Of a stretch of 64,000 bases of DNA, positions 17,443 to 26,829 are shown in pieces. Under the pieces are notes generated by a model. That model had not been told where the DNA came from and searched no databases. It saw nothing but the letters and a program-made list of their open reading frames with translations. Made by a program: the position numbers and the translations under genes. The DNA lies in contig NZ_RQXX01000002.1 of assembly GCF_004011175.1 (NCBI RefSeq), positions 248,001-312,000 on the forward strand. Reading direction: 5' to 3'. Numbering within the stretch: the stretch's first letter is position 1; every line of letters starts with the position of its first letter. This DNA is from Mesobaculum littorinae (GTDB lineage: Bacteria; Pseudomonadota; Alphaproteobacteria; Rhodobacterales; Rhodobacteraceae).

Positions 17443-19401
17443 TTAGACGTCCAGCTCTTCGACGAAGCGGGCGTTTTCGCTGATGTACTGGAAGCGCAGC
17501 TCGGGCTTCTTGCCCATCAGCCGTTCCACCAGGTCGCCGGTCTCGCCGGGCTCGTCCTCGTCGATCGACACCCGGATCAGCTTGCGCGAGCCGGGGTCCA
17601 TCGTCGTCTCTTTCAGGTCCTTGGCGTCCATCTCGCCCAGGCCCTTGAAGCGGCTGACGTCGATCTTGCCCTTGCCGCCCAGACCCTTGGCCAGCCATTC
17701 GTTCTTTTCCGCCTCGTCGATGCAGTAGACCCGCTTGGCGCCCTGGGTCAGGCGGAACAGCGGCGGACAGGCAAGGTAAAGGTGGCCCGCATCGATCATC
17801 GGCCGCATCTGGCTGAAGAAGAAGGTCATCAGCAGCGATGCGATATGGGCGCCGTCGACATCGGCGTCAGTCATGATGATGACCTTGTCGTAGCGCAGGT
17901 CGTCCAGCCGGAACTTGGTGCCCAGCCCGACGCCCAGCGCCTGGCTCAGGTCCGAGATCTCGGCGTTGCTGGTGAGCTTCGACGACGCCGCGCCCAGCAC
18001 GTTCAGGATCTTGCCCCGCAGCGGCAGCAGTGCCTGGGTCTTGCGGTCGCGCGCCATCTTGGCCGAGCCACCGGCGCTGTCGCCCTCGACGATGAAAAGC
18101 TCGGTGCCCTCGCGCGCCGAGGTCGAGCAATCCACCAGCTTGCCGGGCAGGCGCAGCCGCTTGGTGGCCGACTTGCGCGCCGTTTCCTTTTCCTGCCGGC
18201 GGCGCAGGCGTTCTTCGGCCCGCAGCACGAGGTAGTCGAGGATCGCGCCCGCGGCCTTGGTGTCGGCCGCCAGCCAGTTGTCGAAGTGGTCGCGCACCGC
18301 GCCTTCTACCATCCGTCCGGCTTCGGTCGTGGCCAGCCGGTCCTTGGTCTGGCCCACGAACTCGGGCTCGCGGATGAAGCAGGAGACCAGCGCGCAGCCG
18401 CCCGCGGTCAGGTCCTCGCGGCTGATGTCCTTGGCCTTGCGGTTGCCGACCAGGTCGCCATAGGCGCGGATGCCCTTCAGCACCGCCGCCCAGAACCCGG
18501 CCTCATGGGTGCCGCCCTCGGGCGTGGGGACCGTGTTGCAGTAGGACTGAACGAAGCCGTCGCGCGACGGCGTCCAGTTGATCGCCCACTCGACCGACCC
18601 GGGCTGGTTGAATTTCTCCTGGAACGCGACCTTACCGGCGAAGGGGCGTTCGGCATAGGTGACCGACCCGCCCAGCGTCTCGGCCAGGTAATCGGCCAGG
18701 CCGCCGGGAAAGTGGAACGTGGCCTCCTGCGGGGTGTCGCCATCGGCGATCGCCGATTTCCAGCGGATTTCGACGCCCGAGAACAGGTAGGCCTTGGATC
18801 GGACCATCTTGAACAGGCGCGCGGGCTTGAATGTCTGGGTGTTGAAGATCTCGTGGTCGGGGTGAAAGGTCACCGAGGTGCCGCGCCGATTGGGCGCACT
18901 GCCCACCTTTTCCACCGGCCCCTGGCTGATCCCGCGGGAAAACTCCTGCGCATAGACCTCGCGGTTGCGCGCGACCTCGACCCGGACATGGTCCGAAAGC
19001 GCGTTCACCACCGAGATGCCGACGCCGTGCAGGCCGCCCGAGGTCTGGTAGGCCTTGCCCGAGAACTTGCCGCCCGCGTGCAGCGTGCACAGAATCACCT
19101 CGAGCGCGGACTTGCCGGGAAACTTCGGGTGCGGGTCCACGGGAATGCCGCGGCCATTGTCGCGGATGGTGATCGAATTGCCCTCGTGCAGCTCGACCTC
19201 GATGCGGTTGGCGTGGCCGGCGACGGCCTCGTCCATCGCGTTGTCCAGCACCTCGGCCACGAGGTGGTGCAGCGCGCGTTCGTCGGTGCCGCCGATATAC
19301 ATGCCCGGTCGCTTGCGCACGGGTTCGAGCCCTTCGAGCACCTCGATCGAGGAGGCGTCGTACTCGGGGTCGGGCGCACCGGTCAGTAGGTCGTCGGCCA
19401 T
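17443..19401 (-). CDS. parE: DNA topoisomerase IV subunit B
   Basis: A 652-residue type II topoisomerase ATPase subunit that decatenates daughter chromosomes with ParC. GHKL ATPase: RPGMYIGGTDERALHHLVAEVLDNAMDEAV and GGLHGVGISVVNALS. TOPRIM: LFIVEGDSAGGSAKMARDRKTQALLPLRGKILNV with the Glu of EGDS, and DADVDGAHIASLL with the metal Asp residues. The TOPRIM insert lacks the long GyrB-type insertion, and the length fits ParE. The start MADDLLTGAPDPEYDASSIEVL is typical for alphaproteobacterial ParE. No parC is in the window. Confidence 0.95.
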   Translation of the reverse strand: MADDLLTGAPDPEYDASSIEVLEGLEPVRKRPGMYIGGTDERALHHLVAEVLDNAMDEAVAGHANRIEVELHEGNSITIRDNGRGIPVDPHPKFPGKSALEVILCTLHAGGKFSGKAYQTSGGLHGVGISVVNALSDHVRVEVARNREVYAQEFSRGISQGPVEKVGSAPNRRGTSVTFHPDHEIFNTQTFKPARLFKMVRSKAYLFSGVEIRWKSAIADGDTPQEATFHFPGGLADYLAETLGGSVTYAERPFAGKVAFQEKFNQPGSVEWAINWTPSRDGFVQSYCNTVPTPEGGTHEAGFWAAVLKGIRAYGDLVGNRKAKDISREDLTAGGCALVSCFIREPEFVGQTKDRLATTEAGRMVEGAVRDHFDNWLAADTKAAGAILDYLVLRAEERLRRRQEKETARKSATKRLRLPGKLVDCSTSAREGTELFIVEGDSAGGSAKMARDRKTQALLPLRGKILNVLGAASSKLTSNAEISDLSQALGVGLGTKFRLDDLRYDKVIIMTDADVDGAHIASLLMTFFFSQMRPMIDAGHLYLACPPLFRLTQGAKRVYCIDEAEKNEWLAKGLGGKGKIDVSRFKGLGEMDAKDLKETTMDPGSRKLIRVSIDEDEPGETGDLVERLMGKKPELRFQYISENARFVEELDV

Positions 19402-19735
19402 GTCGCTGCTCGTGTTGTCGTTGGGGTGGGGGGAAGACTACTGCACCGCGCCGCGCGGGGAAACCCCGCAGCCGCGTCGGCCGGGTCGTCCGGGGCGGAG
19501 ACCAGGCCGGGCGCGGCGCCGTCCCGGCCTTGCAGCCGGGTCGCACGTCCGTGACGACGGCACCGTCGCGCCGCCGCCCGTTACGCCCCCGCCCTTTACG
19601 ACCCCGCCCGGTACGCCCCATGCCGGCGCGTTCCGCGGCCCCCCGGGCGACCGCGGCAAGAGGTTGCCTTTGCGCCGCGATGACGCACCTTGCAGGCGAC
19701 ACGCACGGCACGGGTTGCGCGACAGGGAGGCAGGC
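19402..19735. other. Divergent intergenic region with tandem repeats
   Basis: 334 bases between the divergent parE and epimerase genes. They should hold both promoters. Three 15-bp units lie at 19575-19619 (separate entry). A GGGAGG Shine-Dalgarno sits 5 bases before the epimerase ATG. No RNA gene or protein-like frame was recognised. Confidence 0.5.
19575..19619. repeat. 15-bp tandem repeat, three imperfect units
   Basis: Units CGCCCGTTACGCCCC, CGCCCTTTACGACCC and CGCCCGGTACGCCCC follow one another without a gap. They share CGCCC and TACG cores, and resemble the CCGCCC-rich units found just after the epimerase stop. Confidence 0.85.
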
Positions 19736-20626
19736 ATGCGGGTTTTCTTCACGGGCGGCAGCGGCAAGGCGGGGCGGCACGTCGTGCCCTATCTGGCCGC
19801 GCAGGGGCATCATGTCGTCAATTTCGACCGGGTGCCGCTGGGCGCGCCGGGGGTCGACGATATCGCGGGCGATGTCACCGATGCCGGAGAGGTCTTCGGC
19901 GCGATGACCTCTTACGGGAACCTGGGCGAGCTTGAGGCCGGCTCCGGGGTGCCGCGCTTCGACGCGGTGGTGCATTTCGCCGCCGTGCCGCGGATCCTGC
20001 TGACCACGGATGGCACGTGCTTTCGCGTCAACACGCAGGGCACCTACAACGTGATCGAGGCCGCGGTGAAGCTCGGCATCCGGAAGATCATCATCGCCTC
20101 GTCCGAGACGACCTACGGCATCTGTTTCGCCGACGGCGAGCGACGGCCCGAGTACCTGCCGATCGACGAAGAGCATCCCACGGTGCCCGAGGACAGCTAT
20201 GCCATGTCCAAGGTCTGCAACGAGGCGACGGCGCGCAGTTTCCAGGCGCGCTCGGGCTTCGACATCTACGCGCTGCGGATCAACAACGTGATCGAGCCGC
20301 ACGAATACGCCCGCGATTTTCCGGCCTATGTCGAAGATGCCAGCCTGCGCCGGCGCAACATATTCGCCTATATCGATGCGCGCGATCTTGGGCAGATCGT
20401 CGATCTGTGCCTGTCCAACAGTGGGCTGGGCTACCAAGTGTTCAATGCCGCGAACGACCACCACTCGGTGGCGCTGTCGACGCAGGAGATCGCCGAGCGG
20501 TTCTATCCCGGCGTGCCCTTCCGCCGGGAGATGGGCCCGCGCGAGACGTTCTATTCCAACGCCAAGATCCGCGACATGCTCGGCTTCCGCCAAGAGCACG
20601 ACTGGCGCGACATTCTGCAGGACTGA
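19736..20626 (+). CDS. NAD(P)-dependent epimerase/dehydratase (extended SDR)
   Basis: A 296-residue extended short-chain dehydrogenase. MRVFFTGGSGKAGRHVVPYLAAQGH is the Rossmann GxxGxxG loop. The active site is a Ser of ASSETTYG with YAMSKVCNEA (YxxxK). RINNVIEPHEYA and FAYIDARDLGQIVDLCL match sugar-nucleotide or hexuronate epimerase-like SDRs. It could act on a nucleotide sugar, or as a uronate dehydrogenase; the sequence does not tell. The start is fixed by GGGAGG. Tandem repeats lie on both sides of the gene. Confidence 0.8.
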   Translation: MRVFFTGGSGKAGRHVVPYLAAQGHHVVNFDRVPLGAPGVDDIAGDVTDAGEVFGAMTSYGNLGELEAGSGVPRFDAVVHFAAVPRILLTTDGTCFRVNTQGTYNVIEAAVKLGIRKIIIASSETTYGICFADGERRPEYLPIDEEHPTVPEDSYAMSKVCNEATARSFQARSGFDIYALRINNVIEPHEYARDFPAYVEDASLRRRNIFAYIDARDLGQIVDLCLSNSGLGYQVFNAANDHHSVALSTQEIAERFYPGVPFRREMGPRETFYSNAKIRDMLGFRQEHDWRDILQD

Positions 20627-20629
20627 CCC

Positions 20630-20708
20630 CGGCCCGGAGATGACCCGCCCGGAAACGACCCGCCCGAGATGACCGGCCCGATATGACACGCCCGATATGA
20701 CCCGCCCG
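20630..20708. repeat. 14-15-bp tandem repeat, five units plus a partial
   Basis: Starting 4 bases after the epimerase stop: CGGCCCGGAGATGAC, CCGCCCGGAAACGAC, CCGCCCGAGATGAC, CGGCCCGATATGAC, ACGCCCGATATGAC, then CCGCCCG. Further on, around 20776-20825, a second set of short repeats is built on GGACATTCGGGCAG. Confidence 0.9.
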
Positions 20709-20775
20709 CGCGCGGCATTCCGGCCGTCTCGGGTGGGCAAGCTGCGGGCGGGCGGGAGCTGATACTTTGGGGCAC

Positions 20776-20829
20776 GGACATTCGGGCAGGGACATTCGGG
20801 CAGAGCCGATGGGGCGGGGACATTCCGCC
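20776..20829. repeat. Short repeat cluster GGACATTCGGGCAG
   Basis: GGACATTCGGGCAG occurs twice in tandem, and after a degenerate unit comes GGGACATTCCGCC. It lies between the epimerase repeats and the MATE gene. No function is evident. Confidence 0.75.
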
Positions 20830-20885
20830 GGTTCCGGCGACCACTGCGCTTGCCGGGGCCCCGGGGTTCGGCTACCGGCTGAGAC

Positions 20886-22292
20886 ATGACCTCAGCGCCC
20901 CAAGATCCCAGACCCGAGCCCAGCGCGACCGGCCCGGCGGCCCCGGCCGGCGACCTGCCGTTCCGCGGCCACCTGCGGGCGGCGTTCCTACTGGGGCTGC
21001 CGCTGGCGGGCAGCCATGTCGCGCAGCTGTCGCTGAACCTCGTCGATGCGCTGATGCTGGGCTGGTACGACGTTGAGGCGCTGGCAGCCGAGGTGCTGGG
21101 CGGCACCGTCTACATGGTGCTGCTGATCATGGGCTCGGGCTTTGCCTGGGCCTTGATGCCGATGATCGCCGCCGCCGAGGCCGAAGGCGATACAACGCAG
21201 GTGCGCCGCGTCACCCGCATGGGGCTGTGGCTGTCCATCGCCTTCGCGCTTCTGACCGTGCCGATCGTGCTGTCGGGCCATGCGATCTTTGCCGCTCTGG
21301 GCCAGCCCGCGCAGGTCGCCGCGCTGGCCGGCGACTACCTGTCGATCCACGGTCTGGGGATCCTGCCCGCGCTGGGGGTGATGGTGCTGAAAAGCTATCT
21401 CTCGGCGCTTGAGCGCGCGCGGGTCGTGCTGGTCGTCACCCTTATGGCGCTGCCGCTCAACGCGCTGCTGAACCACATGCTGATCTTCGGCCACTGGGGC
21501 GCGCCCGAGCTGGGGGTGCGCGGCGCGGCCATCGCGTCGCTCGCCGTCACCGTGGCCTCTCTGGCGCTGCTCGTGGCCTATAGCCTGCGCGCGCTGCCCG
21601 AACACGCGCTCTTCGCCCGGTTCTGGCGCCCGGACCCCGAGGCTCTGGGCCGCGTGTTCCGGCTGGGGTGGCCGATCGGGCTGACCAGCCTGGCCGAGGT
21701 CGGTCTCTTTGCCGCCTCTTCGGTGATGATGGGCTGGATCGGCGCGATCCCGCTGGCCGCGCACGGCATCGCGCTGCAGATCACCTCGCTCACCTTCATG
21801 GTGCATGTCGGCATGTCCAACGCCGCGACGATCCGCGCGGGCAATGCCTATGCCCGCCGCGACCGGACGAGCCTGCGGCAGGGCGCGCTGGCGGCGATGG
21901 CGCTGTCGGGGCTGGGCGTGCTGGCCACCGTGGTCGTGTTCCTGACGGCGGGCGCCCCGCTGGTCGGGCTGTTCGTCGATCCCGGCGATCCGGCGCGCGA
22001 GGCGGTGATCGCGGCGGGGCGGGTGTTCCTGGCCGCCGCGGCGCTGTTCCAGCTGGCCGATGCGGGGCAGGTGTTGGCGCTGGGCGTGCTGCGCGGCGTG
22101 CAGGACACCCGTGTGCCGATGGTCATCGCGGCGTTCAGCTACTGGGCGCTGGGGGTGCCGGCCTCGTACCTGCTGGCCTTTCACACGCCGATCGGAGGCG
22201 TCGGGATCTGGATCGGCATGGCGCTGGGGCTGGCCTGTGCGGGAAGCCTGCTGATGCTGCGGTTCTGGCGCGGGGTGGCCCGGCGGCCCTGA
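20886..22292 (+). CDS. MATE family multidrug/cation antiporter (NorM-like)
   Basis: A 468-residue membrane protein with about 12 helices in two homologous halves. LLGLPLAGSHVAQLSLNLVDALMLGWYDVEALAAEVLG near the N-terminus and RLGWPIGLTSLAEVGLFAASSVMMGWIG in the second half are MATE signatures. MATE proteins export cationic drugs or metabolites in exchange for Na+ or H+; the substrate here is unknown. It is followed 118 bases later by copy B of the dispersed element. Confidence 0.9.
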   Translation: MTSAPQDPRPEPSATGPAAPAGDLPFRGHLRAAFLLGLPLAGSHVAQLSLNLVDALMLGWYDVEALAAEVLGGTVYMVLLIMGSGFAWALMPMIAAAEAEGDTTQVRRVTRMGLWLSIAFALLTVPIVLSGHAIFAALGQPAQVAALAGDYLSIHGLGILPALGVMVLKSYLSALERARVVLVVTLMALPLNALLNHMLIFGHWGAPELGVRGAAIASLAVTVASLALLVAYSLRALPEHALFARFWRPDPEALGRVFRLGWPIGLTSLAEVGLFAASSVMMGWIGAIPLAAHGIALQITSLTFMVHVGMSNAATIRAGNAYARRDRTSLRQGALAAMALSGLGVLATVVVFLTAGAPLVGLFVDPGDPAREAVIAAGRVFLAAAALFQLADAGQVLALGVLRGVQDTRVPMVIAAFSYWALGVPASYLLAFHTPIGGVGIWIGMALGLACAGSLLMLRFWRGVARRP

Positions 22293-22409
22293 GCACGGTG
22301 GGCCTTGGCTCGGCGGCCCTGAGCAAGGTGGACCTGAGCGCGCTGGGCCTGGGCCCGGCGGGACCCGGGTGGGCCGCGGCGGGCGGGGCGCCTGGTCGCG
22401 AGGGGGGAC

Positions 22410-22442
22410 GCCTCCGGCGGGAGTATTTTTGAAGAGAAGAAG
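22410..22442 (+). repeat. Dispersed 3'-end element, copy B
   Basis: GCCTCCGGCGGGAG, TATTTTT, then GAAGAGAAGAAGA, in the direction of the MATE gene and downstream of its stop. The short CTCC/GGAG stem followed by a T run could terminate transcription. Confidence 0.85.
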
Positions 22443-22541
22443 ACCGGGCGTGTGTGACCTGGGCGGCCGTGGCGTGTGGGGCGCCGTTTGTGCGGTCGCG
22501 GAAGGGCGGGGGCATCCGTGCCGACGGGGGCACGGGGGAGA

Positions 22542-23315
22542 TCAGGAGCCGGTGAAAGGATCCTCGGGGTAGCCGACATGGGTCAGGTAGAGGCCCTGCG
22601 GCGGTGCGACGGGGCCGCAGGCGGCGCGGTCGCGGGCCGCGAGCGCGTGCGAGACGTCGTCGGGCGACCACGCCCCGCTGCCCACCCGTTCGAGCGTTCC
22701 GGCGAAGCTGCGGATCTGGTTGTGCAGGAATGACCGGGCGTGGAAGGTCAGGCGGATTTCGGTCGCGGGGCCGGCCGCGCGGGTTTCGACCTGCGCCAGG
22801 TCGAGCGTCTTGACCGGGCTTTTCGCCTGGCACATCGTCGAACGGAAGGTGGTGAAGTCGTGCTGCCCCAGAAGCCTGCGCGCGCCCTCGGCCATGGCCT
22901 CGGCGTCCAGCGGATGGCGGACCTGCCACGCCAGCCCGGCGTCATGCACCAGCGGGGCGCGGCGCACCAGGATGCGGTAGAGGTAGCGCCGTTCGATCGC
23001 GGAGAAGCGGGCATGCCAGTCAGCGGTGACCGCTGCGACGGCGGTCACCGCCACCGGATCGGGCTTCAGGTGGTAGTTGACCGCCTCCATCAGCCGGAAC
23101 GGGGTCCAGTCGCGCGCCAGGTCGGCATGCGCGACCTGTCCCGTCGCATGTACCCCGGCATCCGTCCGACCCGCTGCCGCGATCGCGTCGAGCCCGGGAT
23201 CGAGCCGGCGCAGAGCGGTCTCGACCGCCTCCTGTACCGAGGGGACATGGGTCTGCCGTTGCCAGCCCGAGAAGGGGTGGCCGTGGTATTCGATGCGGAA
23301 GGCGTAGCGGGGCAT
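22542..23315 (-). CDS. truA: tRNA pseudouridine synthase A
   Basis: A 257-residue enzyme that makes pseudouridine at positions 38-40 of the tRNA anticodon arm. [21 protein letters not shown] is the N-terminal family motif, [17 protein letters not shown] holds the catalytic Asp, RRYLYRIL is the conserved Tyr region, and [16 protein letters not shown] the C-terminal motif. Length and domains are complete. It is convergent with the MATE gene. Confidence 0.95.
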   Translation of the reverse strand: MPRYAFRIEYHGHPFSGWQRQTHVPSVQEAVETALRRLDPGLDAIAAAGRTDAGVHATGQVAHADLARDWTPFRLMEAVNYHLKPDPVAVTAVAAVTADWHARFSAIERRYLYRILVRRAPLVHDAGLAWQVRHPLDAEAMAEGARRLLGQHDFTTFRSTMCQAKSPVKTLDLAQVETRAAGPATEIRLTFHARSFLHNQIRSFAGTLERVGSGAWSPDDVSHALAARDRAACGPVAPPQGLYLTHVGYPEDPFTGS

Positions 23316-23880
23316 GGGCAGGTGACGTAGCCGCAGCCGGGGAGGCTGGCAACCGGCATGATCAGGGCCGCCCGGGAGACGCGGTCGATGGCAGACGGGG
23401 TGGGCGGCAGGCGGCGGGCAGCAGGCGGGCGGCGGCAGAGGGGGGGGCGGCAGACGGCGGCGGCAGACGGCGGGCGACTGCCGTTCGACCGATGGATCGA
23501 CCCATGGTGACGCGTGGCCGCGCGCCCGTTGCCGCGGCGCGGGGACAGGCCGCGGGGGGCTTAGGCCGTTTACCTGTGAGGAGCCATCGGGCGGCGGACG
23601 TCGGCGGCAGGCGCGGGGCCGGGCGAGGGGGAGGGCCGTTGCGGGCGGCAGGGGGCGTTGCGCCATGCTGCAGGTGCCGCCGCGGTGGACGGCGCGGCGG
23701 TGGACGGTTAGGCCCCGGGCAGGCCCGGTCCGGGCGAGGTCGGCCCTCGATCGTGCCGCCTGGCGTTCGGCCACGGCAGGGGCGCACGGGGCCGGGGGAA
23801 TCGCGGGACCCGGTGGCGCGACTGGAAGCGGGCCGCGGGCAAGCCTATCTTGCAGGCCAAGACGACGAAGGGGACGGGCA
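23316..23880. other. 565-base intergenic region with GGCGGCAG simple repeats
   Basis: This lies between the divergent truA and ycjX-like genes. From about 23400 to 23480 it is dominated by repeats of GGCGGCAG and GGCGGCAGACGGC. Near 23680-23712 CGGCGGTGGACGG is directly repeated. Open frames exist on both strands, but all are Arg/Pro/Ala-rich and look composition-driven. I see no RNA gene. Confidence 0.55.
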
Positions 23881-25293
23881 GTGATCATCGCAGACATGGC
23901 CGACGGGCTGACGCGCGGGGTCGAACGGCTGGGCGCGGGCGTGTCCGGCACCTTCTTCGAACCCACCATCCGCATCGGCGTTACCGGACTGGCGCGGGCG
24001 GGCAAGACCGTCTTCATCACATCGCTCGTTGCCAATCTGCTGGCGCGCGACCGGATGCCTGGGCTTGCCGCCGCGGCCGAGGGTGCGATCCGCACCGCCT
24101 ACCTGCAGCCGCAGCCCGACGACACCGTTCCGCGCTTCGAGTTCGAGGATCACCTGGCCGCGCTGACCGGGCCCGATCCGCATTGGCCCGACAGCACCCG
24201 CAGCGTGTCCGAGCTGCGTCTGTCGCTGCGGGTCCAGCCCTCGGGGCTTCTGTCGGGGCTCTCGGGGCCGCGGACCGTGCATCTCGATATCGTGGACTAC
24301 CCGGGGGAATGGCTGCTGGATCTGGGGCTGCTGGAGCAGAGCTACGACGAGTGGTCGGCGCGCAGCCTCGCCCGGATCGAGGGGCGGGAGGCCGCCGCGC
24401 CGTTCCGGGCCGCGCTGGACGCCGCGCCCGAGGGCCGGTGGGAGGAGCCCGACGCCCAGGCGCTGGCCCGCGCCTGGACCGCGACGCTGGAGGCACGGCG
24501 CCGCGAGGGCGGGTCGGACCTGTCGCCGGGGCGATTCCTGCTGCCGGGCGAATTGGAGGGGTCGCCGGTGCTGACCTTCGCCCCGCTGCCGCCCGAGACG
24601 GCGGCGGCGCGCGGCGGTCTGCGGCGAGAGATGGCGCGGCGTTTCGACGCCTACAAGACACGTGTGGTCAAGCCGTTCTTTCGCGATCACTTTGCCCGGA
24701 TCGACCGTCAGATCGTTCTGGTGGACGCGCTGGGGGCGATCCACCGCGGGCCCGCCGCGGTCGAGGATCTGCGCCGTACGCTGGCCGATATCCTGGGTGC
24801 GTTCCGTCCGGGACGCAACGCGTGGCTGAGCCGCCTGTTGCTGGGGCGTCGGGTGGAGAAGATCCTGTTCGCGGCAACCAAGGCCGACCACCTGCACCAC
24901 ACCCAGCATGCGCGGATGGCCGCGATCATGGAGGCGCTGGTGGCCGATGCCAAGTCGCGCGCGGATTTCGCGGGCGCGCGGACGGCGGCGATGGCGATCG
25001 CATCGCTGCGCGCCACGACCGAGGACCAGGTCCCGCACGAGGGCGGTTCGCTGGACGTGGTTCGCGGCATCCTGGCCGAGACGGGGCGTCGCGCCGCGTT
25101 CCACCCCGGAGAGTTGCCGCAGGATCCCGGGCGGCTTCTGGTGCCCGCGCGGCAGGGGGCCGAGGCCTGGCTGGACGGGGATTACGGCGCGATGCGCTTT
25201 GCGCCGCAGCCGCTGAGCCTGAAGCCCGGAGAGGGGCCGCCGCATATCCGGCTGGACCGGGCGGCGCAGTTCCTGATCGGGGATCGGCTGTGA
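23881..25293 (+). CDS. ycjX: YcjX-family P-loop ATPase/GTPase (DUF463)
   Basis: A 470-residue protein. [25 protein letters not shown] (about 23-47) contains the P-loop GLARAGKT, and [18 protein letters not shown] is the Walker B/switch region. [14 protein letters not shown] is the nucleotide base-recognition loop (TKAD). YcjX is a dynamin-like stress protein in enterobacteria; its job in this group is not established. The GTG at 23881 has GGGG seven bases upstream; an ATG at 23896 is an alternative. Downstream is its usual partner, a YcjF/TIGR01620 membrane protein. Confidence 0.85.
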   Translation: MIIADMADGLTRGVERLGAGVSGTFFEPTIRIGVTGLARAGKTVFITSLVANLLARDRMPGLAAAAEGAIRTAYLQPQPDDTVPRFEFEDHLAALTGPDPHWPDSTRSVSELRLSLRVQPSGLLSGLSGPRTVHLDIVDYPGEWLLDLGLLEQSYDEWSARSLARIEGREAAAPFRAALDAAPEGRWEEPDAQALARAWTATLEARRREGGSDLSPGRFLLPGELEGSPVLTFAPLPPETAAARGGLRREMARRFDAYKTRVVKPFFRDHFARIDRQIVLVDALGAIHRGPAAVEDLRRTLADILGAFRPGRNAWLSRLLLGRRVEKILFAATKADHLHHTQHARMAAIMEALVADAKSRADFAGARTAAMAIASLRATTEDQVPHEGGSLDVVRGILAETGRRAAFHPGELPQDPGRLLVPARQGAEAWLDGDYGAMRFAPQPLSLKPGEGPPHIRLDRAAQFLIGDRL

Positions 25294-25340
25294 GCCCTGT
25301 GCGCGAAGGGCAGGCGGATCGGTGGAGGGCGCGCGCTGAC

Positions 25341-25374
25341 GCCTCCGGCGGGGGAGTATTTTTGAAGAGAAGAA
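25341..25374 (+). repeat. Dispersed 3'-end element, copy C
   Basis: GCCTCCGGCGGGGGAG (two extra G compared with copy B), TATTTTT, then GAAGAGAAGAA. It sits 48 bases after the ycjX-like stop and 98 bases before the next gene, i.e. inside what would be a two-gene operon. Confidence 0.85.
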
Positions 25375-25471
25375 ACCGCAGGCGCGGTCCGGGCGGACGG
25401 GCGTGCGGGATGTCGATTTTCTCGGTTTGCGGCGGGCTGCGCGGCGGTGCCGAAGGGCAGGGGGGTGCGCG

Positions 25472-26560
25472 ATGAGCGACGACAGGGACGATCCACGCAC
25501 GGCCCGGGGCGGCGAGGCGGCGCGGCAGCAGGCACGGCGCGGTCCGGTTTTGATCGAGGATGACGCGGGGGAGCCTGCCTCTCCTCCGCTCAGCCCCGCC
25601 GAGGCGCCGCCGGTGCCGGATACGGTGTCGGCGCGGCCCCGGGGGCAGGCGATGCGCACCATGGCGGCGCTGGCCGCGCGGCGGCCGTCGCGGTTGGCGC
25701 GATGGTTCTGGCGGCTCCTGGGAGCGCTGATCGCCTTCGGCGTGTCGGTCCTGACATGGCGGGCAGTGGCGGCGTTGATCGCGACCTATCCGCTGCTGGG
25801 CTATGCCGCTCTGGCGCTGACGGTCGCCTTCCTGTCCGTTTGTGTCGCGATCATCGTGCGGGAGGCCGCGGCGCTGGCCCGGCTGGGACGGCTGGACCAC
25901 CTGGGTCGCGCCGCCGAGGCGGCGCTGCGCGACGCCGACCTGAAGGCCGCGCGGCGGGTGACGGGGCAGCTGTCGGACCTTTATGCCGGGCGCGAGGCGC
26001 TGAGCTGGGGCCGAGACCGGCTGGCCGAGCGGCAGGGCGACGTCTTCGATGCCGAGGCCCTGCTGCACCTGGCCGAGGCCGAGCTTCTGGCCCCGCTCGA
26101 CGACGCGGCGCGGGCCGAGGTCGAGGCGGCGGCCCGGCAGGTGGCGACGGTCACCGCCATCGTCCCGCTGGCGCTGGCCGATGTCGCCACCGCGCTGACC
26201 TCGAACCTGCGGATGATCCGGCGGATCGCCGAGATCTACGGCGGGCGCGGCGGCACGCTGGGCAGCCTGCGGCTGATCCGCGCGGTGATGACCCACCTTG
26301 TGGCCACGGGCGCGGTCGCGGTCGGCGATGATCTGGTGCACACGGTGGCGGGCGGATCGGTGCTGTCGCGCCTGTCGCGCCGCTTTGGCGAGGGGTTGGT
26401 GAACGGCGCGCTGACCGCGCGGGTGGGCGTCGCCGCGATGGAGGTCTGCCGTCCGCTGCCGTTCTCGGGGCGGCCGCGTCCCTCGGTCACTGGGATCATT
26501 CGGCGCGCCCTGACCGGCCTGTTCCCGGCCGGGCGGGACGAGGACGACGCGGACCGGTGA
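25472..26560 (+). CDS. YcjF-like membrane protein (TIGR01620/DUF697)
   Basis: A 362-residue inner-membrane protein that usually follows ycjX. A Pro/Ala-rich cytoplasmic N-terminus (1-80) precedes two adjacent helices (about 85-130, RWFWRLLGALIAFGVSVLTW and onward). The DUF697 region (about 225-320) includes VTAIVPLALADVATALTSNLRMIRRIAEIYGGRGG. It probably anchors or regulates the YcjX-like ATPase at the membrane. The ATG at 25472 follows a GGGGGTG stretch. Confidence 0.85.
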   Translation: MSDDRDDPRTARGGEAARQQARRGPVLIEDDAGEPASPPLSPAEAPPVPDTVSARPRGQAMRTMAALAARRPSRLARWFWRLLGALIAFGVSVLTWRAVAALIATYPLLGYAALALTVAFLSVCVAIIVREAAALARLGRLDHLGRAAEAALRDADLKAARRVTGQLSDLYAGREALSWGRDRLAERQGDVFDAEALLHLAEAELLAPLDDAARAEVEAAARQVATVTAIVPLALADVATALTSNLRMIRRIAEIYGGRGGTLGSLRLIRAVMTHLVATGAVAVGDDLVHTVAGGSVLSRLSRRFGEGLVNGALTARVGVAAMEVCRPLPFSGRPRPSVTGIIRRALTGLFPAGRDEDDADR

Positions 26561-26829
26561 CCCCGGGCGTCCGGGTCGGACGGGGGCGGTGTAAGGCGCC
26601 GTGACGCTTGACGCGGGCCGGGCCGGGTCGGTCGGGCCGCGCCGGCCCTGACGGGAGACGCCCCTCACACACACCCCGGCGGGATCCGTCGTCCTTCTCC
26701 GCGGGGCGCCTTTCCGAATGCGACCGCGACGCGGTGGCGGCCGGATCCCGCACCGTGGCGGGACGGGGCCCCTTTTCTCTGCCATCGTGCAGAGGTATGT
26801 GGGCCGGGCATCTTTCGGGAGCAGACGCA

